This document shows positions 55,641-64,000 of a DNA stretch of 64,000 bases, in pieces (within the stretch, counting starts at the first letter, position 1; each line of letters begins with the position of its first letter). The position numbers and the translations under genes are program-made. The notes under the pieces were generated by a model. It did no database searches, had not been told where the DNA came from, and saw only the letters and a program-made list of their open reading frames with translations. The DNA is from Komagataeibacter xylinus (lineage in GTDB: Bacteria; Pseudomonadota; Alphaproteobacteria; Acetobacterales; Acetobacteraceae): contig NZ_QQBI01000002.1 of NCBI RefSeq assembly GCF_004302915.1, positions 62,001-126,000 on the forward strand. The letters are read 5' to 3'.

Positions 55641-58600
55641 TCAATGCACATGCATCAGGTTGCGCAGGAAGCCGGGCAGCAGCATGGCATAGGGGTTCAC
55701 ATGCACCGCCGGGTTGCCCATCGGCCCGGTCACCTGATAGGTGGCCGACAGCACGCCACCATTCTTCTCCGGGCTGAACAGCCAGCCCAGCAGGCCCGGC
55801 AGGTGGCCGGGGGCGGCATTGACCGCAAAGGCGGGGATGATGGTGCCATCAAGGTTGAGGGTCTTCTTTTCCAGGTTCACGTCGCCTGACACCGTGGCGC
55901 CAAGGGAGGCGTTGCTGACCAGCCCGTCGGAAATATGGATGTTCCCTTCATCCATCTTCACCGGTGCATTGAGCTGCTCGATCTGCATGCCCGGCGCATG
56001 CGGCGCACGCAGCCAGCCATAGATCGAGGCATTATTGGCCAGCCTGACCACGGCAGGCACGTTGCGCAGCTTGAACGGCCCCATATGCACCGTGCCCGAG
56101 AAGGGGGCGGTGGCCGAACTGTCATCGAACTGCCCGGTAATGTCGGTCACGCCGCCCTGCATCTCGTCGGTCACCTTCATGTCATGCAGCAGGTCGCCAA
56201 GGCTTGCCACATGCACGTCGAGCAGGCGGGCATTGCCCTGCTGGGTCAGGTGCGCCTGCGCGGGCACCGGGCCTTCCACCGTCAGCACACCACGGGTCAG
56301 GCGCACGCCATTGGTTTCAAGGTGGCTGTGCACGTTGGTCAGCGTATCGGTGGGGCCGTAATACAGGGTGCGGGCATCCACGTTCAGGTCCCACCGACGG
56401 CCCGGCGGGCCGTTGACGCGCCCGGTCGCGATTTCGGGCATGTGGTAGCCGCCGCTATCGCCCTGGTGGGCGGCCACCTTGGTCGCCGCCGTGCTGTCGG
56501 GCGCGGTCTGGAACGAGACCAGCGGCGAGAGGTCAAGCACCTTCGCCGCCACGTTCACGCCAATGGGGTCGTTCTCGCGCTGCGGCAGCAGCACAGAGGC
56601 ATTGCCCACCGAGCGCCCGATGCGGAAGCCGCGCAGCACCAGCCGGCGCGTCACCCCGCCCGTGGTCTCGGCATGGCCATCAATCAGCAGGTCGGGGCCT
56701 ACGGCGCGCATGTTCTCGATACCTGCAATCTGCCCATGGTCGAGGTCAAGCTCGACCGAGGCATTGGCCTCCTGCCCCACCTTCTTGGACCAGATGGGAA
56801 TGGCCAGCGCCGCGCGATCAAGATCGAGGTCGATATTCACCTGCGCCTTGCCGCCCACGTAGCGGTCGTAATCCACATCAAGCAGGGCGCTGCCCGAGAA
56901 ATGCTCGCCCATCTCGAATCCGGCCCGCTTTACCCCCTCCGGCGTGACATGGCCCTGCAGGCTGGCACTTTCCACCGCATGGACCATCGGCCCGCTGCGG
57001 AAGTCCATGGTGTAGATCACGCTTGAGGGAATGCCCGCCAGCACGCCCGTGCCCTGCAAAAGCAGGCCATTGGTGGTGGCATCGATGCCCAGCGTGCCGT
57101 TATCAAGCGGGCGGCCCACCACCACGTTGCCCAGATGCACCTGCGCCAGATCGGTATGGCTGCGCAGGTCGATCTGGTCGAGGCGCACATGCGCATCAAG
57201 CGGCAATGCTATGTGCAGCGACACATTGGCCCGCCCCGACGGATGCGTGAACGACATGGGGTGGCGCGAGAGCACGTTGAGCCGGGGCTCGGCCAGCAGC
57301 GCCAGCACATCACGCGCATTGCCCAGCAGGGTCACGTTGATGTCGCCCACCTGCACCTTCTTGTTCAGGCCGGTAATGCGCATGGAGCCGGGGCCGACCT
57401 CGATCCGCCCCGTGCCCGTGGCATCGACATGCCGCCCCGCAAGGTCGACAAGCTGGTACGCATGGCCGAAATGGATCATGATCTCATCGGGGCCATCAAA
57501 GGTCAGGTGGGCATCCATGTCGTGCAGCGGCGGGATGGGGCTGAGCCAGTGCAGTTCCATCGCATCGGCATCAATCGTGCCGCCAAGCGAGGCGAGGTCG
57601 AGCCCGCCCCAGCCCTTGTGGCTGCTCAGGCCCATATTGACCTGCAACTGCCGCACATGGCCATGCGGTATGTTTTCGGTCACCCACCGGCGCGCGCCCT
57701 TCATGGCGGCGGGCGGCCAGAACTCACCAAGCGTTTCAAACTCCAGCGCCCGCGCATGCGCGCCCACGTCAAGCTGGACATGGGCCGGGTGCAGCAGCGA
57801 GGCTGCACTCAGCGCCGCCGTGGCGTTCAGCGTCGGGCCGCTGCCATCATCATCGGCATGGCCCGGTGCGCGCAGGTGCAGCTCGAGGTTGCGCAGTGCC
57901 ACCTTCAGCGGGCCATCAAACGGCGCGTTGGCCGGTCCCGGCCCCAGCGAGCCGGTCAGGTCGGCCACGCCCTCGCCCACCAGGAACTGTCCGGCCTTGC
58001 GCGTGGTGACCTGGCCATTGCCCGCATCAAGGTGCAGCGTGAACTCGCGCGGCATGAGGAAGTCCTGCCCCTGCCCCCCATCACGGAAAGCAACCTGCAA
58101 CTGCCCGCCCACCGGCAGGTCGAGCGGGGCGACTTCCTTCTGCCCCGGCGCAAAGGCCGCGGGGCTGATGGGGTCGAGCACCAGGGTCCAGTCCACATGG
58201 CGGGGACTGGCATGGATGCCCTGCCCATGCAGCACCAGCCGCTCGCCATTGCCTTCCAGCCCGAGGCGGATATCGCCCTCCACCCCTTTCTGCCCGGTAT
58301 CGTTCACCACTTTCAGCCGGGCATCCGCCTCGCCCAGCCGCCAGTTACGCCCGGTCATGCGATCGGTGAACTGCACATGCGTATCCGACACCACGGCCTG
58401 GCGCAGCGCCGTCATGTCGAGGGGGGATGCCTCCTCGGGCTTGTGCGCGGGATAGGGCGTGTCCGGCCCCAGATCGAGGCCGATCTTACCCTCATGGCTG
58501 CGCGCAAGCTGCAGCCGCCCATGCGAGACCGACAGTTCAAGAATGCGCACGATGCCATGCGCCAGCGCCGGGGTATCGAGCGTGATACGCCCCCGGCGCA

Positions 58601-58976
58601 GCGTATCGGCCACGTGGCCATCGCGGCGCGCGATGCGCACATCCTCCACCCAGATCACGAACGGCGCGCGCAACCCCTCATGCATCGCATTCCAGCCCAG
58701 CCGCACATGGGCTGCCGACAGGTTGCCAATAATATCCTCATGCCTGCGCCCATGGGCCACGGGCAGCGGCATGAACAGGCGCACCACCGGCGTGACCTCA
58801 AGCGGGCCAGCCGACAGGCGCATGGTCAGCACCAGCAAAAGCACGGCGGGCAGCGTAATGCACAGCAGCACCAGCCACACCACCACGCGGCCCGCAGCCA
58901 GCACCGCGCGGCGCACGCGGCTCTGGCGTGGCGGCGTGGGACCGGAGGGCGGCGAGGCTTGACCTGCCTGCGTCAT
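55641..58976 (-). CDS. AsmA/YhdP-like (DUF3971) envelope protein
   Basis: Large protein of about 1111 residues, anchored by one N-terminal helix (about 28-48, VVVWLVLLCITLPAVLLLVL) with the rest in the periplasm as beta-rich repeats. The C-terminal part, NNASIYGWLRAPHAPGMQIE to GLLGWLFSPEKNGGVLSATY, matches the AsmA-like C-terminal domain of YhdP/TamB-type proteins, which are thought to carry phospholipids to the outer membrane. The chosen ATG has the family's usual short cytoplasmic lead. It is divergent from glnE, with 65 bases between starts. Confidence 0.85.
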   Translation of the reverse strand: MTQAGQASPPSGPTPPRQSRVRRAVLAAGRVVVWLVLLCITLPAVLLLVLTMRLSAGPLEVTPVVRLFMPLPVAHGRRHEDIIGNLSAAHVRLGWNAMHEGLRAPFVIWVEDVRIARRDGHVADTLRRGRITLDTPALAHGIVRILELSVSHGRLQLARSHEGKIGLDLGPDTPYPAHKPEEASPLDMTALRQAVVSDTHVQFTDRMTGRNWRLGEADARLKVVNDTGQKGVEGDIRLGLEGNGERLVLHGQGIHASPRHVDWTLVLDPISPAAFAPGQKEVAPLDLPVGGQLQVAFRDGGQGQDFLMPREFTLHLDAGNGQVTTRKAGQFLVGEGVADLTGSLGPGPANAPFDGPLKVALRNLELHLRAPGHADDDGSGPTLNATAALSAASLLHPAHVQLDVGAHARALEFETLGEFWPPAAMKGARRWVTENIPHGHVRQLQVNMGLSSHKGWGGLDLASLGGTIDADAMELHWLSPIPPLHDMDAHLTFDGPDEIMIHFGHAYQLVDLAGRHVDATGTGRIEVGPGSMRITGLNKKVQVGDINVTLLGNARDVLALLAEPRLNVLSRHPMSFTHPSGRANVSLHIALPLDAHVRLDQIDLRSHTDLAQVHLGNVVVGRPLDNGTLGIDATTNGLLLQGTGVLAGIPSSVIYTMDFRSGPMVHAVESASLQGHVTPEGVKRAGFEMGEHFSGSALLDVDYDRYVGGKAQVNIDLDLDRAALAIPIWSKKVGQEANASVELDLDHGQIAGIENMRAVGPDLLIDGHAETTGGVTRRLVLRGFRIGRSVGNASVLLPQRENDPIGVNVAAKVLDLSPLVSFQTAPDSTAATKVAAHQGDSGGYHMPEIATGRVNGPPGRRWDLNVDARTLYYGPTDTLTNVHSHLETNGVRLTRGVLTVEGPVPAQAHLTQQGNARLLDVHVASLGDLLHDMKVTDEMQGGVTDITGQFDDSSATAPFSGTVHMGPFKLRNVPAVVRLANNASIYGWLRAPHAPGMQIEQLNAPVKMDEGNIHISDGLVSNASLGATVSGDVNLEKKTLNLDGTIIPAFAVNAAPGHLPGLLGWLFSPEKNGGVLSATYQVTGPMGNPAVHVNPYAMLLPGFLRNLMHVH

Positions 58977-59041
58977 GCCGTCCACGCTACGCGCCCGCGC
59001 CAATAAGCGTGCATTCCCAGTCTCTTGCCGGACATTTCTCC

Positions 59042-62000
59042 ATGGATCAGCCCATTCCGCCCCTGCCCGCGCCACATCCCTCGTGGCAGGGATGCACATG
59101 GCCCCGGCCCGCCGACCCGCGCGCCGCGCGCATCCTGCGCGAGAACCTGTCCGATACCTGCGCGCGCGCGGGCCTGCCCGACCTTACGACCATACCGGGC
59201 ATCATGCCCATGCTTGATGCGCTGGGGGGCAACAGCCCCTACCTGTCCGACCTGGCGCTGCGCGATACGGAAGCCTTCGCCACCCTTGTGCATGAAGGGG
59301 CGGAAGCCTGCGTGCGGCGCATCCTCGCCGCACTCGACGCCCTGCCGCCTGATACAACCCGCGCCGACGTCATGGCCGAACTGCGCGAGGCCAAGCGGCA
59401 GGCGGCGCTGGCCATTGCGCTGGCCGATATCGGGGGCGCGTGGTCGCTCGAGCAGGTCACCCTGGCGCTGAGCGAACTGGCCGAGAACGCGCTGAACGCG
59501 GCACTCAGGCATCTGCTGCTCCAGGCGCACGAGACCGGGCGCCTGCGCCTGCGTTACCCCGAGACCCCGTGCCGGGGCAGCGGCTTCGTGGTTCTGGCAA
59601 TGGGGAAGCTGGGCGCGCGGGAACTGAACTACTCCTCGGACATAGACCTGATCATTCTGTATGACCCGGACCGTCACCCCGGCAATGGGGAACTGCGACA
59701 TACCTTTGTGCGCATGACTAGCGATCTTGTCACGCTTATGGAAGCGCGCGATGCAAATGGTTACGTTTTCCGCATGGACCTGCGGCTGCGCCCCGACCCG
59801 AGCGCAACGCCTGCCGCCGTGTCGTTTCCCGCCGCCATACAGTATTACGAGAGCATGGGCCGCACATGGGAACGCGCGGCCATGACCAAGGCGCGGCCCG
59901 TGGCGGGCGACATCACGGCGGGGCGCCGTTTCCTCAAGAGCATTCATCCGTTCATCTGGCGCCGCCATCTGGATTTCGCGGTAATTGACGACCTGCATGA
60001 CATGAAAGCCCGCATCGACCGCCACCGTAACGCAGGCCACGCCAATCTGGACAGCCTGCCCGCCGAGGATATCCGCAACCCCGACACCGCCATGCGCTGG
60101 CTTTTGGGCCAGAACGTAAAACTGGGCCAGGGCGGCATCCGCGAGGTGGAATTCGTGGCCCAGGCCCTGCAGCTTGTCTGGGGTGGCAGGAGGCCTGAAC
60201 TGCGCGACCCCACCACGCTTGGCGCGCTGCGCAGGCTGCGCCGGGCGGGGCTGCTGGCGCGTGAGCAATCCGCAATACTGGCCCGCAACTACCGCATGCT
60301 GCGCCAGGCCGAGCACCGGCTGCAGATGCGGCTCGACCACCAGACCCACAGCCTGCCCGACACGGCGGACGGATTCGCGCGCTTCGCCACCTTCATGAAC
60401 ATGGGGCCGCCCGATGAACTGCCCGGCAGCCTGCTTGGAGTCATGCAGCGCTCGCGGCGCATTTTCGACCAGCAGTTTGCCGAAAGCGGCCCCGGGGACA
60501 TCACCATCGCCCCCGAGGATGCCGATGCCGCCGACCGCCTGCGCGCGCACGGCTTCCCTGCCACCGACATCAATGACGCGCTGGCCATCCTCAACCGGTG
60601 GGAGGGCAACCGCCTGCGCGCCCTGCGCTCGGACCGCGCGCGCAAGCTGCTGCGCCGCCTGCTGCCCGGGCTGCTGGCCGAGATCGGCCGCCGCCAGCAG
60701 CCGCTGGCCGTGCTGCGCCGCTTCGATGCGCTGCTGGAGCGGCAGTGGGCGGGGGTGCAGTTCCTGTCGCTGCTCGAGCGCAACCCGGCCCTGATCCACC
60801 GTATCGTGACCGTGCTGGACTGCGCCCCCTTCCTGGCCGATCACCTGGCCGAGACCCCCTCCGCGCTGGACGGGCTGCTCGACATGGATGCCGGCCCCGG
60901 CGCGGTCAGCACGGTAACAGTGCTGGCGCGGCGGCAGGTGGCGGCGGCGCAGTCGGCCGAGCAGGTACTGCCGGTGCTGCGCGGGCTTGTGTGTGGCGAG
61001 GAGTTCCGCCTGTCGGTCGCCCGCCTCGAGCACCGCATGAGCGAGGACCGCGCCGCGCGTGCACGCACCGCCATGGCCGAGACGGTCATGCGCGGCCTGC
61101 TGCGCGTGGTCAGCGCCGAGCACCGCCAGCGCCACGGCACCGTGCCCGGCGGCGCGGTGGCGGTGGTAGCGCTGGGCAAGGTGGGCTCGCGCGAGATGAT
61201 GCCCGGATCGGACCTTGACCTGATGGTGGTGTTCGACCACCCCGAGGATGCGGGCGAGAGCGTGGTCAGCGCCAGCGATGGCCCGCGTGCCCGCCCCCTT
61301 TCCGCCGGCACCTATTACGTGCGGCTGGCGCATGCCTTTGTCGCGGCGCTGACCGCGCCGGGGCGCGAAGGCCCGCTCTATGAGGTGGACATGCGGCTGC
61401 GCCCCTCGGGCTCGAAGGGGCCGGTGGCGGTCTCGCTCTCCGCCTTCCGTCGCTACCATGCCGAATCCGCCTGGACATGGGAGCGCATGGCGCTCACCCG
61501 CGCACGCGTGGTGGCAGGCCCGCCCGCGCTTGCGGTCCCGCTGGGGGCCGCCATTGCCACAGCCCTCGACCACGCGCCGCGCACCGCGCAGGCCCGCGCG
61601 CAGGTGCTCCATGACGTGCGCCACATGCGCGAACGCCTGGCGCGTGAACGCCCCGCCTCCGGCCCGTGGGACATAAAGCGCCGCCGGGGCGGGCTGATGG
61701 ATGTGGAATTCGTGGCGCAGGGGCTACAACTTGTAGCCGCCTCGCCCGCCAGCCGCAGCCAGTCCACCCGCACCGCGCTGCTGCGGCTGGCGCGGGCGGG
61801 CGAGATCAGCATGGCCGATGCGCGGCTGCTGCGCCGGGCCGATCTGTTCTGGCGGGCATTGCAGGGTCTGATCCGCATCATCTGCGGCCATGACGTGCCC
61901 GACACCATTGCCCCCGCAAGCCTCGAGATCCTGACCGGCGAGGTCGGCGCCGCCGATGCGGCCGGGCTGCTCGCCCGCATGGACCGCATGGCCAGTGATG

Positions 62001-62089
62001 TTGCAAGCGTGTTTGACAGGCTGATCGTGCTCACGGATGCGCCCGATGGCGGGGAAGAAGGACATGGCGGAGGTTCCCCCGCCGCCTGA
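59042..62089 (+). CDS. glnE: Glutamine synthetase adenylyltransferase/adenylyl-removing enzyme
   Basis: Bifunctional regulator of glutamine synthetase: adds AMP under nitrogen sufficiency and removes it under limitation. About 1015 residues from the ATG at 59042. Two nucleotidyltransferase domains are visible: VVLAMGKLGARELNYSSDID (N-terminal, deadenylylating) and VVALGKVGSREMMPGSDLDL (C-terminal, adenylylating), each followed by a helical domain with QGGIREVEFVAQALQLVWGG or RRGGLMDVEFVAQGLQLV. Both aspartate pairs are intact. bcp follows after 83 bases. Confidence 0.96.
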   Translation: MDQPIPPLPAPHPSWQGCTWPRPADPRAARILRENLSDTCARAGLPDLTTIPGIMPMLDALGGNSPYLSDLALRDTEAFATLVHEGAEACVRRILAALDALPPDTTRADVMAELREAKRQAALAIALADIGGAWSLEQVTLALSELAENALNAALRHLLLQAHETGRLRLRYPETPCRGSGFVVLAMGKLGARELNYSSDIDLIILYDPDRHPGNGELRHTFVRMTSDLVTLMEARDANGYVFRMDLRLRPDPSATPAAVSFPAAIQYYESMGRTWERAAMTKARPVAGDITAGRRFLKSIHPFIWRRHLDFAVIDDLHDMKARIDRHRNAGHANLDSLPAEDIRNPDTAMRWLLGQNVKLGQGGIREVEFVAQALQLVWGGRRPELRDPTTLGALRRLRRAGLLAREQSAILARNYRMLRQAEHRLQMRLDHQTHSLPDTADGFARFATFMNMGPPDELPGSLLGVMQRSRRIFDQQFAESGPGDITIAPEDADAADRLRAHGFPATDINDALAILNRWEGNRLRALRSDRARKLLRRLLPGLLAEIGRRQQPLAVLRRFDALLERQWAGVQFLSLLERNPALIHRIVTVLDCAPFLADHLAETPSALDGLLDMDAGPGAVSTVTVLARRQVAAAQSAEQVLPVLRGLVCGEEFRLSVARLEHRMSEDRAARARTAMAETVMRGLLRVVSAEHRQRHGTVPGGAVAVVALGKVGSREMMPGSDLDLMVVFDHPEDAGESVVSASDGPRARPLSAGTYYVRLAHAFVAALTAPGREGPLYEVDMRLRPSGSKGPVAVSLSAFRRYHAESAWTWERMALTRARVVAGPPALAVPLGAAIATALDHAPRTAQARAQVLHDVRHMRERLARERPASGPWDIKRRRGGLMDVEFVAQGLQLVAASPASRSQSTRTALLRLARAGEISMADARLLRRADLFWRALQGLIRIICGHDVPDTIAPASLEILTGEVGAADAAGLLARMDRMASDVASVFDRLIVLTDAPDGGEEGHGGGSPAA

Positions 62090-62172
62090 AGCGTTGCATG
62101 ATCGCCCCCGTTTCAACCCCGCCGGGGCCAGCATGTGACATGGCCCCCGCACCCGGAGCAACAAGGCAGGTC

Positions 62173-62682
62173 ATGAGCAAGGCTTCCATCCCCTTTCCCG
62201 AACCCGGCAGCGCCGTCCCCGATTTTGACATGCCCGCAAGCGGGGGCCGCACGGTCAGCCTCAATGGCGAGAAGGGCCATCCCTTCGTGCTGTATTTCTA
62301 CCCCAAGGCCAATACATCGGGCTGCACCAAGGAGGCCTGCGAATTCGAGGCCGCCCTTGCTGACCTACAGAAAGACGGCGTGAGCGTGATCGGCGTCTCG
62401 CGCGATGGCATGCCCGCCATCGAGAAATTCGCAGCCGACCATGCCCTCACCTTCCCGCTTGCCTCCGACGCGGATGGCAGCGTGACCGAGGCCTATGGCG
62501 TGTGGGTGGAAAAATCGATGTATGGCCGCAAATACATGGGCATCGAACGCGCGACCTTCCTTGTCGATGCCACCGGCCACCTGGTGCAGGCATGGCGCAA
62601 GGTCAAGGTCACGAACCATGTGGCCACTGTGCGCAAGGCCATTACGGCCATGGCGCTACAGGCTGGCGCAAAAGGTCAGTAA
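62173..62682 (+). CDS. bcp: Thioredoxin-dependent peroxiredoxin, Bcp/PrxQ type
   Basis: Reduces hydroperoxides with thioredoxin. 169 residues from the ATG at 62173 (AGGCAGG ribosome binding site); an upstream in-frame start would add 25 unrelated residues. Peroxidatic Cys51 and resolving Cys56 in TSGCTKEAC, with FYPKANTSGC and a later ERATFLVDATGHLVQAWRKV. The glnE-bcp adjacency is conserved in several alphaproteobacteria, though unrelated in function. Its 3' end overlaps the converging polyproline gene by 7 bases. Confidence 0.93.
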   Translation: MSKASIPFPEPGSAVPDFDMPASGGRTVSLNGEKGHPFVLYFYPKANTSGCTKEACEFEAALADLQKDGVSVIGVSRDGMPAIEKFAADHALTFPLASDADGSVTEAYGVWVEKSMYGRKYMGIERATFLVDATGHLVQAWRKVKVTNHVATVRKAITAMALQAGAKGQ

Positions 62683-62987
62683 TACGGACGCGGCGCGCCA
62701 TACGGGCCATAGACCACGCCCGGCGGGGGCGGCGGCGGCGGTGCGTAATAGGCCACCGGCGGAGGCGGCGGCGGGGGACGGTAATAGACCGGCGCCGGGG
62801 GTGGCGGCGGCGGGCCAAAGGCATCGACCATGGCGCCGCCCACGACACCGCCCACCAGGCCCCCCACCAGCCCGCCGACAAACGCATCGCCCGCGCCACC
62901 ACGCCCGTGGGCCTGGGCCTGCGGCGCCGCGACTGCCATCGCGGCCAGAAGGGTCAGCCCCGCTGCAATACGCCCCATGTTCTTCAT
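62676..62987 (-). CDS. Secreted polyproline/glycine-zipper protein
   Basis: 103 residues. Signal peptide ends near PQAQA-HG. A glycine zipper GGLVGGLVGGVVGG (about residues 38-51) is followed by a tail with three runs of six or seven prolines separated by YY-containing linkers (PVYYRP, VAYYAP), ending GAPRPYY. The zipper suggests membrane insertion or self-association, as in glycine-zipper outer-membrane proteins. Function unknown. It overlaps the bcp stop on the opposite strand by 7 bases. Translation of the proline runs should need EF-P. Confidence 0.7.
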   Translation of the reverse strand: MKNMGRIAAGLTLLAAMAVAAPQAQAHGRGGAGDAFVGGLVGGLVGGVVGGAMVDAFGPPPPPPAPVYYRPPPPPPPVAYYAPPPPPPPGVVYGPYGAPRPYY

Positions 62988-63114
62988 GACCTGTATCCTG
63001 ATCCTGTCCTGTTCCGGTGGGGCATACCGCCCCGCCAGAACCATTCAGACCCGATGGACATGGCGATTTACGGGCAGGGGCCGCCCTTTTCGTGCCATAA
63101 AGCGGACCGGAGCG

Positions 63115-63711
63115 TTACGGATGGGCCGCGCGCAGTTCCTTCAGCCCTGACGGGATCTCGAACACGCCCGCATCCTGCGGGGTGTGGTTGACCGATGTCG
63201 CCTCGACCATGACCTTGCCATCACGGATGACCTCGAGCATCACGCCGTCATCGGTGTAACAGATCTCGCTGGGGCGCTGGTCGGTGTCCTGTGTCTGCCA
63301 CAGGGCACAGGGCAGGCCCGCCACTTTCGAGACCCCCGTGCGCAGCCACGTGCCCTGCGCGCGCTGGCCCATCTGCACATTGGCGGCACCGGGGGCGGGA
63401 ATGACGGTCCTGATCTTCTGGTCGGCGTTCACCACCGTCAATGTGCCCGCGTGGTAGTCGGTAATCATGTAGGTGGTGGCATTGGCGGGATCGACGCGCT
63501 GCATCATGCGGCTGGCCGACCACCGCATGCGCTGGCTCATGGTCTGGCTCGTGTCGTGCGGGGGGTAGATGGTGTAGGTCACGTCCACATCGGCCTGTGG
63601 GGTGACATAGGGGGATGAAGGCTCATCGGCGGCCAGCGCGCTGCCTGCGCCCGCCGCCAGCAGGCAGGCCAGCAGGGCGGCCCGGCCCGGGACTGGGGTA
63701 ATCCGTGTCAC
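63115..63711 (-). CDS. Secreted protein of unknown function, first of tandem pair
   Basis: About 198 residues from a GTG at 63711, chosen because AAGGA lies 9 bases upstream; a TTG at 63720 is immediately after it and less likely. Signal peptide (AALLACLLAAGAGSALA-AD). Mature region contains YTIYPPHDTSQTMSQRMRWS and the C-terminal motif AGLPCALW...CYTDDGVMLEVI. The two cysteines probably pair in the periplasm. The same pattern appears in the next gene, so the two are paralogues. It loosely resembles secreted DUF4412-type proteins; not confirmed. Confidence 0.7.
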   Translation of the reverse strand: MTRITPVPGRAALLACLLAAGAGSALAADEPSSPYVTPQADVDVTYTIYPPHDTSQTMSQRMRWSASRMMQRVDPANATTYMITDYHAGTLTVVNADQKIRTVIPAPGAANVQMGQRAQGTWLRTGVSKVAGLPCALWQTQDTDQRPSEICYTDDGVMLEVIRDGKVMVEATSVNHTPQDAGVFEIPSGLKELRAAHP

Positions 63712-63746
63712 GTCATGCAATCCTTGAAAAAAAACGGGCAGACCGG

Positions 63747-64000
63747 TCAGCCGCCCTTGTTGTCCCTGGCGGCAGGCGTGCCGGGTGGTGGTGGCGGGTC
63801 AACCTTGCGATAGCCCTCGGGCGGCTGGAACATGCTGTCGGGTATGGGGCCATAGACCACTTTCGTCGCCTCCAGCCGGCCTTTCAGCCCGTCGCCATCC
63901 ACCCCGATCTCCTGCAGCACCACGCCATCATCGGTCACGCAGGCGGTGGCGTTGCCCTGGTCGGTCGTGACATCCCACTGCGTGCAGGCCACACCCGCCA
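63747..64000 (-). CDS. Secreted protein of unknown function, second of tandem pair (5' end outside window)
   Basis: Only the C-terminal ~83 residues are visible; the reading frame runs off the window edge. AGVACTQW...ACVTDDGVVLQEIG and LEATKVV align with AGLPCALW...CYTDDGVMLEVI and VEATSVN of the neighbouring gene, so this is a paralogue. It ends in a proline-rich tail (VDPPPPPGTP). The 35-base gap to the next gene suggests co-transcription. Confidence 0.7.
   Translation of the reverse strand, partial: AGVACTQWDVTTDQGNATACVTDDGVVLQEIGVDGDGLKGRLEATKVVYGPIPDSMFQPPEGYRKVDPPPPPGTPAARDNKGG

Noticed and set aside
58973-61624. A minus-strand open frame of about 880 codons antisense to glnE
   Set aside because: glnE has both catalytic domains intact on the other strand; this frame has only low-complexity His/Gln/Arg-rich sequence.

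Overview
The window looks like chromosomal DNA of an acetic acid bacterium (Acetobacteraceae, most likely Komagataeibacter or a close relative). The evidence is high GC, alphaproteobacterial ribosomal and RNA polymerase sequences, adk fused operon-style to secY, and several small secreted proteins of a type common in this family. The genus is an inference from overall sequence character. I found no rRNA, tRNA, CRISPR array, prophage or insertion sequence.

Layout. (1) 1-11.1 kb, plus strand: a DHA2-type MFS exporter, then a four-gene RND efflux operon with one adaptor, two tandem MdtB/MdtC-type pumps and a NodT-type outer-membrane channel, closed by a strong bidirectional terminator. (2) 11.1-14.4 kb, minus strand: two small membrane proteins and a SsuABC/TauABC-type ABC importer whose three genes overlap by 4 bases. 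(3) 14.6-42.7 kb, minus strand: a 28-kb translation/transcription supercluster with 30 ribosomal protein genes plus rpoA, rpoB, rpoC, tuf, secY and adk. It runs rplK-A-J-L-rpoBC-rpsLG-tuf-S10-spc-secY-adk-rpsMK-rpoA-rplQ. fusA is not in its usual place between rpsG and tuf, and secE-nusG is not upstream of rplK. (4) 42.8-52.6 kb, minus strand: directly upstream of rplK sits a second RND operon (pump, adaptor, channel) preceded by its own response regulator and sensor kinase and by rmuC. (5) 52.8-55.6 kb, plus strand: dctA and kgtP for C4-dicarboxylates and 2-oxoglutarate. (6) 55.6-64 kb: a large AsmA/YhdP-like envelope protein, divergent glnE, a Bcp peroxiredoxin, a polyproline secreted protein and two tandem paralogous secreted proteins, the second cut by the window end.

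Everything from rmuC (52.6 kb) to the DUF1328 gene (11.1 kb) is on the minus strand, about 41 kb co-directional. Regulation visible in the sequence includes promoter-like TTGACT boxes ahead of rpsL and rpsM, hairpin arrays at rplL-rpoB and rpoA-rpsK, a probable L10 leader, and a 31-codon leader ORF whose stop overlaps the start of the second RND pump. No clearly novel large system was found. The most interesting points are the efflux/two-component block joined to rplK, the leader ORF, and the missing fusA and secE-nusG.
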